NCBI GenBank assembly: GCA_003013855.2
Contig: PVNU02000424.1
Coordinates: forward strand, 2,852,001-2,916,000
DNA length: 64,000 nt
Source of the DNA: Liriodendron chinense
Taxonomy: Eukaryota; Streptophyta; Magnoliopsida; Magnoliales; Magnoliaceae
Direction: 5' to 3'
Position 1 is the stretch's first letter; every line of letters begins with the position of its first letter. The position numbers were made by a program, and so were the translations under genes. The notes under the pieces are model-generated. The model made no database searches. It was not told where the DNA came from and was given only the letters and a program-made list of their open reading frames with translations. Shown piece by piece: positions 24,901 through 36,560 of this stretch.

Positions 24901-26200
24901 AAAAATGTGCAGGTTGAGGATTTTGTGTGTCTCAACATTGATCCAATTCTTAAATCCATCACTTGCATACCCACTGTTGATAAAAGACCACAATCCAAAT
25001 TGATGGAGAATGTTTGAATTATCTGTTTGTGGGTTTATTCATTTGTAATCTATGCAATTGTAACAGATTGATGTCTTTTCAAACCTTCTGAGTGGAAGGC
25101 TCGTTCGGGAGCAGGTTGGTCCGGCAGTGATGAGTGCAGTTCAGACTCAGGTACTCATGGTTTCAAGGTTAATTTCAAGTTTTTTGAAACTCTTAAGGTG
25201 TGTTTGGTTGCAACGAATTTCATGAAATATGAAAATGTCTGCCAAATTAGACTGATTGATCATGAAATTTCATGAAATCTCATGATATTTGGTGCAACCA
25301 AACGCGCACCCAAAAGGAAAATATCGATTGTTGATTAAATGACGGTTTTGGTTGTTGTCACACAGATGAGTGCTGTCGAAACAACTTTTGAAGAGGCTGT
25401 TGATTTCTTTGGAACTGGTGGTTCTAAAGGGCTTTCGGGAGATTCGGTTGAGAAGCTACCAAAAATTGAAATCACAACAAAAAACAACATGGATGCCTCC
25501 GGGGAAAGAATCTGTTGTTCAGTCTGCCTACAGGTTCGCCTTACCTATGTGATTTCTAAGACTCATGGTTTGGGGATCCAGATCACTGATCCAATGTGCC
25601 CCAAATGGTGGCACGTGTTGAAGTGGCCTATGAACCTCTCCGACTGAGTCAATGAAAACCCATTGTTTCTCTTAATCTTATCTTCTACCCATTGAAGGAT
25701 TTTCATTGACTTGGTCAAAGTGACTCATTGGCCAATAGAGTCAATTTCACCATTATGTTATAAGGTTGCTCCCACTAAATCATGGATTTACCCATTATGA
25801 TCATCAAATTGGATGGAGGATTCCCCAAAATGTCTCCCAAATTGGAAAATCCCAACACTTCAATCATCTAGAATAGACAGTTAAGAATTGAATATAACAT
25901 CGGTCCTCAATGATGGAAAATGGGACAAATGTCAAAATTTTAGCATCTTCCAATCTGGAATTTTGGGGGGGCCATTCTCTATCGGGCACCTAAGCACACA
26001 GACGCCATCGACGTGAACCCAAAATTCCTTGTGTTTAAATTACTATTGATGATGACTTGGTATTGTCATTTTTTCAGGACTTCCAACTTGGGGAGATGGT
26101 TCGGAGCTTGCCTCATTGTCAGCACATGTTTCATCTACCTTGCATCGATAATTGGCTTATCAGGCATGGTTCTTGCCCCCTATGTAGAAGAGATCTCTAA
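21775..26200 (+). CDS. NIP: NEP1-interacting protein-like RING-H2 membrane protein (five exons)
   Basis: Exons by GT-AG sites and frame: 21775-21946, 23002-23180, 25067-25150, 25366-25533, 26078-26200; 241 residues plus TAA. Residues 1-40 are Ser-rich. About 41-105 are hydrophobic and Gly/Ala-rich (KLISAFLTFFFAM, GAMTGALVGQ, GAGIGAISGAVFS), indicating membrane segments. The C-terminus is a complete RING-H2: C196-x2-C199, C215-x-H217-x2-H220-x2-C223, C234-x2-C237. The architecture, motifs such as VFESSLVLW and SGRLVREQVGPA, and length fit Arabidopsis NEP1-interacting proteins 1/2. A spinach relative is reported to tether the phage-type plastid RNA polymerase to thylakoids; RING-H2 proteins generally act as E3 ubiquitin ligases. 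No frame defects, and all metal ligands are present, so it is probably functional. Introns are 1055, 1886, 215 and 544 bp. Intron 1 opens with (TC)n; introns 2 and 3 hold MITEs. Confidence 0.93.
21953..21993 (+). repeat. (TC)n microsatellite at the intron 1 donor
   Basis: An uninterrupted TC run beginning about six bases after the exon 1 splice donor. Length variation here could affect splicing, but nothing in the sequence proves it. Confidence 0.9.
23296..24630. mobile_element. MITE-like DNA transposon in NIP intron 2
   Basis: Terminal inverted repeats GGGGTCGTTTGGATGC (23296) and its complement GCATCCAAACAACCCC (ending 24630), with one mismatch. Sub-terminal inverted similarity around ACTTACAGGT extends further. 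Flanks read TTA on the left and TAG on the right, near a PIF/Harbinger-type TWA duplication. The 1335-bp body has no transposase and carries a fragment of the GTGGGCCC foldback family near 24110-24270. Superfamily is uncertain. Confidence 0.65.
25197..25311. mobile_element. Small MITE in NIP intron 3
   Basis: About 115 bp with inverted ends GGTGTGTTTGGTTGCA and TGCAACCAAACGCGCACC. The interior has repeated ATTTCATGAAAT palindromes. The target duplication is not clear. Confidence 0.65.
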
Positions 26201-26390
26201 ACCTCTGCTATATCTCTAGAGCTCTGCTACTGTAAATAACAACACGCTGAGATGTATATGCTATCACTGAGGCTGTAGATTCTTTCTATTTGTTAGTATC
26301 GGACTCTTCAATTTTCCACCCTTGTATGTTAGTAGTTCTTCTGCATATCATGCCATGGAGACCGGAGAGATCTATTTTCTCATCTGATTA
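26201..26390 (+). other. 3' UTR and flank of the NIP-like gene
   Basis: Directly downstream of the stop codon. No canonical AATAAA was seen. The duplicated unit described next begins within this downstream flank. Confidence 0.4.
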
Positions 26391-27479
26391 TGCCACAGAA
26401 GTTTCACCATCTGTTTCAGTGATTATTCATGTTGGATATGTGGTGGAGGGAATGTGAATAGAAAACTGAATTTTTCTCTCATGCCTTTTCTTGTTTCCAA
26501 AGTAATTGTGAAATGGGAGAGTGAGAGGTCACTTACATGTTCAACAGGTTCGGCCCACCTTAAACTTGTCGAGATCTAATGGGCCACATGTGTATGAGAA
26601 ACATGGGTGTGTGTTCATTGTACACAGTTCACCTGATGAGTGGACAGCCTGAATGGCACACTTGGGGGTTGCTTATGTGTGGAGCTGACTACGTGACTTA
26701 ACGTTAATGCCGGGTTTAATGAAAGATTCCAGGGAAAGAAAAAATCTTTTACTTACGAAAGGTAAAGAACTCATCTTTTCAAATTTAGGCCTTGGGAAAT
26801 TTTAGTCCTTTATCAAAAAGTGCAATTAAGAGTGTCCCCGAGTCATATGAGTTGGGAATGCTAAGTTCCATGGAACTCTGTTTTAAGTAGATAGCACCAA
26901 TCATGCAGATGATTCTCAAGAGCCACAAAGGAGTGGTAGGAAAGACTTCCTGGAAGAAATCTATGGAAAGGGTTTCTTTAGCAGATCGGACTGTGATTGT
27001 ATGGAATCATGAGTTTGTGTTTGGATTGAAGAGGATGGAAAACAATCCCCCATTAATGAGGAAATGCTTGCTATGGAAACGACCAACTCACTCTCATGAT
27101 AGAAGTATACTTATTGCCTTTTTAATATAATGATCCAGAGAAGCAATTGCCGATCGTGGCTGGGGCCAGTTGCTGTGAGGCTGGTAATAGCCAGATTTGT
27201 TGGGTTCTCCACGATATTGGGGAGTAGGATTTTTCAGGTTATTGCACCAAACCAATCAGCTCAAATGCCTGCATTTATTGCATGCTCGGCCCTTATTCTA
27301 TCAGTGATATATCCCTCGAGGGGCTGGAGATGGGACTAAGAGTGAGAAAGAGATTAATTAGTGTTTCCAAGCATTGTATCTTTGGATCCAATCGCAAGAG
27401 CAACACAACTTGTGAAATGAATTTCGTTGATGAATTTCATTAGTTTCCATGGAACCAAATGACCCATATGGTGATTTAA

Positions 27480-27884
27480 GGGCCTCTTTGGATGCAATTG
27501 AGTGATTAAGTCGTGACAAGCACACCCACTCATGCACGCACACACACACTCCTGCACTCACACTGTAGTGGGATTTCACCACCTATTGGACTTGGACCCT
27601 AGACCTCATGTTGAAACTCTTGGGAGTCTACCACTAAGGCAAGGATAAAAACCCCAATCCACTTCAACTTGCTTTTGTCATTTATACACTTTCGTATTAC
27701 CTCATCTTATTGCCGTATGCAGTTTTGATCCAAATGGTAGTTGATCTTGTGCGTTTGAATGTGCTTTGCAAACCCTTGTCTCATCTAGCTTGACAAAATA
27801 GGTGCTAAATTGGATTGGTTTTTGCCAATTGGTTTTTGTGGAGTCCACTGAAAGACCCCTTCGGCAAGTGTAGAAATGGGCCCC
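27480..27884. mobile_element. hAT-like MITE in duplicated unit copy 1
   Basis: Inverted ends GGGCCTCTTTGGATGC and GTAGAAATGGGCCC. It matches 34291-34628 in copy 2, so it was present before the duplication. A SINE lies inside it. Confidence 0.5.
27525..27650 (-). repeat. tRNA-derived SINE (Au-like), minus strand
   Basis: On the minus strand it reads TGCCTTAGTGGTAGACTCCC (A-box-like) then GGGTCCAAGTCC (B-box-like), followed by GGTGGTGAAATCCCACTA. That tail is shared with the copy at 29594. No clear target duplication. Confidence 0.6.
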
Positions 27885-29593
27885 CAAAAGCTATTCCTCT
27901 TTGACTAGTAAGAGTTAATAATCTTGGAAACCAAACAGACTTGCACTGTATGCATTCATATTCTTTCACATCGGTGCAGGGTTCTTCTTTGAAGTGTTAG
28001 AAGTTTATGACCTCTACTAGGGGGGTTAATGAAATATTAGGGTGCGTTTGGGTGCATAGTCAAATTGGATTGCAGTTCTTAGTATGATATTTTGGTGTCA
28101 TCAATTTGCAATTACCTTAAAATCCTGATTGAGTTTTTGGGCCCCAAATTGCATTTAAGTTGCTTTGAAGTTGGGACACAAGAAGAATCTTACTGTAGTT
28201 TGAAAGCTATCTCCCTGATATGATTGCTAGGAGCATCATGCCTACCTCCTATCAGTTATATGACAATTAGGCCGTCTCCCCTCTGTTTTGGATCATACAG
28301 TTATCTCCCTTCTCTTTCAAAGAATTCTTTCAAATTCCGGTGCATGATGAAACACAATCCACTACCATGGTTATCTTTGAGTAATTGACCATATTACCCA
28401 TATCCCATTTCCAAATAGTTGTAGACGTATGGGCCAACCATAGCGCGTGTATGTCATCTAACCCATTGTGCATGGTCGGCCTATAGAAATGAGATGGTCC
28501 AAAAATGGGGCTGATTTAACCATCATGTAGCTGACCACGTGAATTGTTTTCTATGTGTAGCCCACCCAATGATTGCATTAGTCTGATTTTTTGGGCATCC
28601 ATTTTTCCTTTTTTTACACTGGAGTGACATTGTTGTATAGGTTGAATGTCATGAACATACCACATGGGCCTCCCACAATTCTTAACAATCGCTTCAAAAA
28701 AAAAAAAAAAAAAAGTAAAAAAAAAAAAAGATCATAGCCGCAATCAAATGCAGGTGATGTCACCACAAAATTATGAAAGTAATCATTACCCATTTCGAGC
28801 CATCTAGTGTCGTAATTGGAATAACAAACACGCCCTTAAATTAATTAGAATTTTTGAAGAATTTTTCTGTAAAATTCCTGAGTTAAAGCCAAACATCAAG
28901 GAAAGAAAATATATAACATGGTGGGCCCATTGGTAAAACGAGTGTTTAAGATGATGGTTATCCATTTAATAGTTTACTGAGCAACCTTTGGAATGAGGGT
29001 TGCATCAGGTTCATTTCAGCATTTATTGTGCGACCTTTGCATCGAGGGTTGCGTAAGTTGGGAAGCTGATGTTAACATTTTGACCACAACTTCTTCATAT
29101 GAAGCCCGTGAATCTAATTATATGATGTAACCCTTGCAATGATATTATCCATTGAATTTTATGGTATGTAGAGGAAGATAATTTCATGGACCTTATTAAA
29201 CTGAGAAAATGATCCGGTGCGCTCAGGCAACAAATGAGTTTTAGTGGTCTCCGTTGTGTCCGGACAATTGGACATCCAATCAATGGATCCAATGTATTTT
29301 AGGACACATTTTATGGGCAACCATGTAGAATCAACATGGGTCAATTCATTTTAGGCTGGCCTTATTTTATATGAGCTTTGCTAACCTCATGTGGGTGATC
29401 TGCAGGCCACATCGCACATGTGTGCCACATATAATGCATCCATTAGGTTGGTCCAACCTTGTACATGTTTCCACAAAAATAAAAGCTGATCCAATCCGAA
29501 TGCGGGCCCCATTATTAGAAACTCGTGGCTGGCTTAGAAAAATTCAGCCAAGTTTTTTTAAAGCTGTGCATTTATTTTGCAAACTGTGGCCCA

Positions 29594-29715
29594 TTTTTTT
29601 TTTTTTTTTTAACACATGCACCCAAACTATAGTGGGATTTCACCACAATGGTACTCGAACCCATTACCTCGTTGAAACTCTTGTGAGTCTACCACTGAAG
29701 CATGAGTAAGGACTC
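29594..29715 (-). repeat. tRNA-derived SINE with 12-bp target duplication
   Basis: The minus strand contains CTTCAGTGGTAGACTC (A-box-like) and GGGTTCGAGTACC (B-box-like) and ends in a poly-A tail, seen as about 17 T at 29594-29610. It is flanked by AACTGTGGCCCA at 29582-29593 and 29716-29727. The matching places in copy 2 (about 37073-37095) and the partial copy (about 50145-50165) are empty, which confirms an insertion. Confidence 0.85.
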
Positions 29716-30408
29716 AACTGTGGCCCACTGGACTAGTGTATGAAGATGATTCTAGAGTTAGGGCTTTGATATAGTGGTGCCATTCTGATGGATGGATTAG
29801 ATCTGGGACATATCACTCCATGATAATGCATATGTGGTGCCCACATGAGCTTTATTGCACATGCATGTATGCATGTATCATAGGTTGGCATGTTTATTTC
29901 ATAGTTGGAAGACTTGACCATTGTGACAAATATCATCTAGATTTTGAAAATCTTGTGATAATGTCACAAAAAATGCACTTTATCATATCATCACAATATT
30001 GTTATCGTGTGATTTTGGAAATATTTACAAGTTTTAAAAAACACTTGTTACAATATAAACTCAAATGATAACAAAAACCTTAAGGAATTTATTATATTTT
30101 TCCGATGATATGATAGAAAAGCCTCAATTGAAAATCTCCCAAGAGATTTCCGGGTCAACAAATCGGAGAGAACGAGATTTGTCACTATGGACAGACTCAA
30201 CCTGTTTGATTATCAAACGGAAGTTTTACAATCTGTTACAGTGTCTATTCATGTCGGACGTGCGGTGGAGTAGAGAGTGTGAATAGAAAACTGAATTCGT
30301 CGCTCTTTTGCCTTTTCTTGTTTCCAAGGGGATTGGTGAAATTGGAGATAAAGAGGCCACTTAATGTTCAACAGGTTTACCCCTCCTTGAATTTGTCACG
30401 GTCTAACC

Positions 30409-31032
30409 TATTGGGGTTAGGAGCCCCGCAGCGGAAGCAATCAAAGCCGGTGAGGAACACATCACAATGACAATCATCAAGCAAATCATCACACATAAGA
30501 AGGCAAACCGATTTTTACGTAAAAAAACCCCTCAAGGGTAAAAAACCACGGTACAAAGCGACACCAATCCACTATGAATCAGAAGTTACAAGAGATTACA
30601 GAAGAAATACCATGGATCACAGCCCACAAGAGAAATCCCAAGCTACCCGAAGCTAATTCTCACATGAGAAGGATAAACACAGCCCTTTCCCTCATCCTAG
30701 AGAACTCCAAGCTTCCTCCCTAGCTCTTTCCCTCACCCTAGAACCCTCTCAATCCCTTGGCCCATTGGCAACAACCCTAATCTCGGATTACATCTCCTTA
30801 AATAGGAGAAAATCAGAATTAGAAACTCCTTGCGCAAAACTGCGCAAGAAACCAATACCAAAAAGGAAACTGCCCGACCGGTCGGACCCCCCCCACCGAC
30901 CGGTCGGCCGACCGGTCGGATGGCCCAAAAAGGCTCAAGAAATCTTGCTGTCTTGATCCAAACATGACCGACCGGCTGACCGGCCGGTCGGTGGTCTTCA
31001 TGCTTGAAGGTTTGAGGAGTCCAAGCCCAACA
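30409..31032 (-). repeat. Element G 3' LTR (left on the map)
   Basis: On the plus strand starts TATTGGGGTTAGG and ends CCCAACA. The TATA-like CTATTTAAGG (minus) lies near 30795-30804. GACCGGTCGG palindromes lie at 30867-30997, upstream of it in the minus sense. Confidence 0.88.
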
Positions 31033-31461
31033 AACTCCACAATGACTCAAATCTTCATGCAACACCTTGCCACTTACCATCTTCGTCTCTACTTCGTCGT
31101 CATCATAGCTCCACTACTTCTCATGCCTCATCGACTTCATCCTTACACCTTCATCACCCGCTCGCTCATGTGGCCCTTGACCACGCCACACACAAGCAAC
31201 TGTGGATCCCACTGCCGATTCCGCAGCTCCACCATGAATAGTGCTCCCGATCAAATCCGATTGTAGTCGACAAACTTGATTGAGATATTGGCATACCGAT
31301 CCACCTTCTTCAACTCTACTTCTTTCATAGATGTCAATCGCTTTCCATGTTTTTCTTTCACGGAATCCTTCTCCACAACGAATCTCATGCTAGAAGATGC
31401 CATTGATGTCTCGCCTCAGATTCTTTTAACCTCCTTACTAACTTTTAGATCTGATACCACT

Positions 31462-32084
31462 TCTTGGGGTTAGGAGCCCCGCAGGAGAAGCAATCAAAGC
31501 AGGTGAGGAACACATCACAATGACAATCACCAAGCAAACCATCACACACAAGAAGGCAAACCGATTTTTACGTGGAAAAACCCCTCAAGGGTAAAAAACC
31601 ACGGCACAAAGCGACACCAATCCACCATGAATCAGAAGTTACAAGAGATTACAGAAGAAATACTATGGATCACAGCTCATAAGAGAAATTCCAAGCTACC
31701 CGAAGCTAATTCTCACATGAGAAGGACAAACACAGCCCTTTCCCTCATCCCAGAGAACTCCATGCTTCCTCCCTAGCTCTTTCCCTCACCCTAGAACCCT
31801 CTCAATCCTTTGGCCCATTGGCGGCAACCCTAATATCGGATTACATCTCATTAAATAGGAGAAAATCAGAATTAGAAACTCCTTGCGCAAAACCGCGCAA
31901 GAAACCAACCCCAAAAAGGAAACTGCCCGACCGGTCGGACCCCCCCACCGGCTGGTCGGCCGACCGGTCGGATGGCCCAAAAAGGCTCCAGAAATCCTAT
32001 TGTCTTGATCCAAGCGTGACTGACCGGCTGACCGGCCGGTCGGTGGTCTTCATGCTTGAAGGTTTGAGGCGTCCAAGCCCAACA
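31462..32084 (-). repeat. Element G 5' LTR (right on the map)
   Basis: Collinear with 30409-31032. Starts TCTTGGGGTTAGG and ends CCCAACA. The same GACCGGTCGG motif cluster is at about 31927-32043. Confidence 0.88.
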
Positions 32085-32275
32085 TAACCCACAGGTGGCC
32101 ACACGTGTATGAGAAACAGTGGGTCTATGTTCAGTGTACACATGGTCCACCTAATGAGTGGACAGCCTGAACGGCACATTTGGGAGTTCGCTTTATATGC
32201 GTGGAACTGTCCACTCATTTCTGTTGATGTGGGTTTTTAATGAAAGATTCCTTGAAAGAGAAAGCTTCATTGATG

Positions 32276-32882
32276 TGTTGCGGTTAGGAGCCCTGCAGCG
32301 GAAGCAATCAAAGCAGGTAAGGAACAAACATCAATGGCAATCACACAAGCAAATCGACACACATAAGAAGGCAATATGATTTTACATGGAAAAATCCATC
32401 AACGGGTAAAAAACTACAGCACAAAGCAAACAATCCACTATAATATCAGGAGATAGAAGAAATACAATCCGGATCACAACCAACAAGAGAAATTCCGAAC
32501 TAACAAAGCTAATTCTCACATAAGAAGAACAAACGGAGCCCTTTCCCTCATCTCAGAGAACTCCAAGCTTCCCCTAGCTCTTTCTCTCACCCTAGAACTC
32601 TCTCAATCACTTTAGGAATTCTTGGCTCATTGATGGCAACCCTAATCTCGGATTACATCCCCTTAAATAGGGAAAAATCGGAATTAGAAACTTCTTGCAC
32701 AACAAACAGTGCAGGAGACCAAGTCCAATTAGGACACTGCCGGCTGGCCAACCGGATGGCCCAAAAACGTTCCAGCAATACGCTGTTTCGATCTCCACGT
32801 GACCGACTAGTCAGTGGTCTTTATGCAGGGAGACCGGTTGGTGGTCTTCATGCCTGGAGATATGAGGCATCCAATCCCAACA
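32276..32882 (-). repeat. Solo LTR H, relative of element G
   Basis: 607 bp, TGTTGCGGTTAGG to CCCAACA, with perfect target duplication TGATG (32271-32275 and 32883-32887). It shares the layout and many stretches of G's LTR but is more diverged, and the palindrome cluster is reduced. It most likely arose by LTR-LTR recombination. Confidence 0.88.
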
Positions 32883-33053
32883 TGATGGAGAAGTAAAGAA
32901 CTTATTTTTTCAAAATTGGGCCTTGTGAAATTTTAGATTCTTTTTTCAAAGAATGAGATTTACAAGTGCCATAGAGTCATACACGGTGGTAATGATAAAG
33001 TTCAGTAGAAATGAGGGCAACAATCATGCAAATGGTCCTTATGAGCCTAAAAG

Positions 33054-33636
33054 TGTTGGGTCCTTCTTCGTATAAATGTGGGACCCGCATGTGTGGGCTT
33101 AAGTAGTCTTCTTTTGTCCACATGATCCTAATAGGACCATTTTGATCTTTTGGCTAGGCAAAGTAAAAAGAGAGAAAAATGACTCTTTACCTAGAGAGCC
33201 GGAATAAAAAGAGAGAAGATTAAGAGATTTTTACAACCTAAATCTTCGGGTCCAGGTTTACAAGTCTACAATGTCGTTTTCATCGATTATCTTCTTCAAG
33301 GGTTGTGTTGGGGGGTTTGTACAATTCCTAGTTGGTGAGAAAACTCTTTCCTTACACTGTTGTTTATAATTCACCATTGGGTGTTGCATTTGGATGTTCA
33401 AAAGAGGTTTGTCCGTTGATGATTGTACTTTAATAGTGAATTTGTGCTGGATTAGATCCATGGTTTTTCTCTTCAAATCGGAAGATTTTCAACATAAAAA
33501 CTCTTTTCATCCCTTGCACTTTACATGTTTGATGATTTACTTGCTTGTATTGGAAGTGATTATCATCCATTAAATTTCATATATTGTTAATTTCATTGAT
33601 TCACGCATAGAAGGGAAAGTGTGTGATTTCCCAACA
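33054..33636 (+). repeat. Solo LTR I, copia-like
   Basis: 583 bp beginning TGTTGGGTCC and ending TTTCCCAACA. It is absent from copy 1 of the duplicated unit, where GAGCCACAAAGGAGTGGTAGG is uninterrupted near 26920-26940. The target duplication is unclear (AAAAG against AAAAT if shifted). Confidence 0.7.
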
Positions 33637-34290
33637 ACAAAATGAAATGGTAGCAAAGCCTTCCTGAAAGAAATCTATGGAAAGGGATTCTTTAGTTGAT
33701 GGAACTGATTCCATGGAATGATGAGTTTATGTTTGGATAGAAGAAGAGAAATAATCCTGAATGTGGGCCTTATAAAAAAGAAAAACCATTATGAGGAAAT
33801 GGCTTGCTATGGAAATCGCAAACTAACTTTCGTGATAGAACTATACTTTTTGCCTTTTTAATATGATCCGGAAGCACTTGCCAATCGTTGGGGCTAGTTG
33901 CTGTGAGACTGGTAATTGCCAGACTTGTCAGGTTCGGAGTAGCATTTTTGAGGTTATTGCACCTAAAACCAATCAGCCCAAATGGTCACATTTGTTGCAT
34001 CATTGGATTACTTTCAACAAATGGAGAGAAAACGACCCTAATTCTATCAGTGATATATCTCTCAAGGGGTTGAAGATAGGACTAAGAGTGAAAAAGGGAG
34101 GCCCACTGGCCACTAGGCATGTGTGCAATCAGGCACATCAACATTTTTCAAGGAAATCCTTTGTAGAGATTGGTGTTTCCAGGCATTTCTGTGGATCCAA
34201 TCACAAGAGCAACACAACTTGTGAAATGGATTTTGCAGATGAATTTCATGAGTCTCCACGGGAGCCAAATGACCCATTAGGGTAATGAAA

Positions 34291-34628
34291 GGGCCCGTTT
34301 GGACGCAACCCTCTGAAATGGCGGTTGAGGCCTAAGTGCAGTTTTGACCCAAATGGTTGTTGATCTTGTGCATTTGGAGGCACTTTGCAAACCCATGTCC
34401 CAGCTCACCCCCACTTTTAGTCAAACGGCAATGTTAGCCACCCTCCACTTAGGAATTGATACCAAGACCTCAATGTTGAAACGAGGTTATCTTCACTCAG
34501 TCTACCACTTGAGCTATGGATTGGGGTGTTGAGAAAATAGCTTCTAAACATGTCTCAGCAAAAACTGATTCTATTGATTTTTGTGGTGTCAGCTGAAAAA
34601 CACTTTCAGCTAGTGTCCAAATGGGCCC
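34291..34628. mobile_element. hAT-like MITE in duplicated unit copy 2
   Basis: Inverted ends GGGCCCGTTTGGAC and GTCCAAATGGGCCC, one mismatch. It corresponds to 27480-27884 in copy 1 and contains a SINE at 34430-34525. Confidence 0.55.
34430..34525 (-). repeat. tRNA-derived SINE fragment (Au-like)
   Basis: The minus strand reads ATAGCTCAAGTGGTAGACTG (A-box-like) and GGTCTTGGTATCAATTCC (B-box-like), then GGGTGGCTAACATTG, shared with the copy at 58064. No tail or target duplication was seen. Confidence 0.65.
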
Positions 34629-35426
34629 TAAAAAGATATTCCTATTTGACTAGTAAGAGTGAATAATCTTGGAAACCAAACAAACTTGCACTGGATTTAT
34701 TCATATTCTTTCACATTGGTGCAGAATGCTTGGCCACATTCTTCTTCCCATTAGTGGGGTTATTGAAAGTTTAGAGTGGGTTTGATGCATAATCAAATTA
34801 GATTGCAATTCTCAGTATGATATTTTGGTATAACCAGTTTGCAATTTCCTTAAAACCTCCCTGATTTAGGTTCTGGGCTCCAAATTTCATTCAAGTTGCT
34901 TTGAAGTTAGGACCCAAAAAGAATCCAACTGTAGTTGGAAAGCTAACACTCCTGATATGAATACTAGGAACATCAGACATACCTCCTATTGGTTTATGAA
35001 AATTACAGTCTCCCATCTCTTTTAGATAATACTTCTCTTTTAACGAATTCTTTCAAATTCCACCAGATGACGAAACACTGTCTATTACCACAGGTAATCT
35101 TTGAGTAATTGACCATTTTACTCATATCCAATCTGCAACTATTGTAGAGGTGTGGGTTGGCGATACTGTGTATATGTCATTCAACCCATTCTGCATGGTT
35201 CCTAAAAAAATCAGGCTGATACAACTATCAGGTAGCCTTCCATGTGAATTGTTTTTTGTGTAGTCTAATTTTTTTGGGCAACCAATTTTCACAATAGAGT
35301 GACATTGTTGGATGGTTGAATGTCATGCACATACCACATGGACCACTCACAGTTATTGACTTCACTTCAAAGGAAAAAAGCAAAAAAAAATTTGAATGGT
35401 GAATTTGTCCTTAAAAATGCATGTCT

Positions 35427-35533
35427 AGGTAGTTCCATTTGTGGAAGCATTATTTGATATAATTATAATTTTTGAAGAATTTTTCTATAAAACTCCTGAT
35501 TTAAAGCCCAAGAACAAGGAGAGAACACAGTGG

Positions 35534-35582
<49 letters not shown>

Positions 35583-36560
35583 TTGGCCCATGCTAAAATG
35601 GGTATTTAAGCTGATGCCGGTCCATTTAATAATTTACCATGCAACCGTCGAAATGATGGTTGCATTAGATTCGTTTCATCATTTATCGTGCAACCTTTGC
35701 ATGGATGGTTGTGTAAGGTTGGCAGCTGATGTTAAAATTTTGGCCACAACTTTTTCGTATGACCTCATGGTAGATTTTGGTAATTCTTTCCCCTAAAAAA
35801 AAAAAAGAAAGAAAGAAAAAACTGAATTGTGCATTTTGGTAATTCTTTCCCTAAACAAGCATGTCTAGGTATTTCCGTTTGTGGAAGCATTATTTGGTAA
35901 AGTTAGAATTTCTGATTTTTTTTTTTTTTTTTTTATTAAATTCCTAATTTAAAGCCCAGTAACAAGAAGAGAACACAGTGGGTTTTACATATATAACAAG
36001 GGGGGCCCATGCGTAAAATGAGTATTTAAGCTGATGCCGATCCATTTAATAGCTTACCAGGCAACCGTTGAAATGAGGGTTGCATCAAATTCATTTCATC
36101 ATTTATTGTGCAACCTTTGCATGGACGGTTGTTTAAGGTTGGCGGCTGATGTTAAAATTTTGGCCACAACTTTTTCGTATGAACTGAACGGTGGATTTTG
36201 GTGATTCTTTCCCTAAAAAAAAAAAAAAGAAAGAAAGAAAGAAAAGAAAAAGAAAAAGAAAAAGAACCGAATGATACATTTTGGTAATTCTTTCCCTCAA
36301 AAAGCATGACTAGGTATTTTCCTTTGTGGAAGCATTATTTGGTAAAATTAGGACTTCTGAAGAACTTCCTGATTTAAAGCCCAACAACAAGGAGAGAACT
36401 CAATAGATTTGACATGTATAACATGGTGGGCCCATGTGTAAAATAGGTATTTAAGCTGATGCCGGTCCATTTAATAGTTTACCGTACAACCTTTGAAATA
36501 AGGGTTGCATCAGATTCATTTCATCATTTATTGTGCAACCTTTGCATGGAGGGTTGCATA
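35427..36560 (+). repeat. Triplicated segment of about 440 bp
   Basis: Three tandem copies starting with CTAGGTA at about 35427, 35864 and 36310. Each contains GTGGAAGCATTATTTG and later AAGCTGATGCC. Purine runs (AAAGAAAGAAAG) separate them. Copy 1 of the large unit has this segment once (about 28855-29060). An (AT)n run lies at 35539-35580 in the first copy. Confidence 0.85.

Larger units (their letters stand above)
26390..30190. repeat. Duplicated unit, copy 1
   Basis: Non-coding sequence of about 3.8 kb repeated head to tail at 30190-37720. Landmarks shared by both copies: 'GTGAATAGAAAACTGAAT' (26455 and 30279), 'TGAGTGGACAGCCTGAA' (26637 and 32154), 'GAAATCTATGGAAAGGG' (26956 and 33669), 'TTGCCTTTTTAATAT' (27115 and 33849), 'GAAAATCTCCCAAGAGATT' (30130 and 37650). 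Small open frames exist but are not conserved between copies, so I call no gene. Confidence 0.8.
30409..32084 (-). mobile_element. Element G: TRIM-like copia retrotransposon
   Basis: LTRs of 624 bp (30409-31032) and 623 bp (31462-32084) enclose only 429 bp. The target duplication TAACC is perfect (30404-30408 and 32085-32089). On the minus strand the primer site TGGTATCAGATC (31459-31448) follows the right LTR by two bases. A short frame after it opens MASSSMRF, resembling a copia gag start. There is no pol. The LTRs look nearly alike, so the insertion seems young. It interrupts copy 2 of the duplicated unit, so it came after the duplication. Confidence 0.9.

Noticed and set aside
33863..34285. 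140-codon plus-strand frame in duplicated unit copy 2
   Set aside because: The corresponding sequence in copy 1 (about 27130-27470) is not open in the same frame, so it is not a conserved gene.
35539..35580. Possible AT-rich regulatory or origin-like element
   Set aside because: A simple (AT)n microsatellite without further structure.
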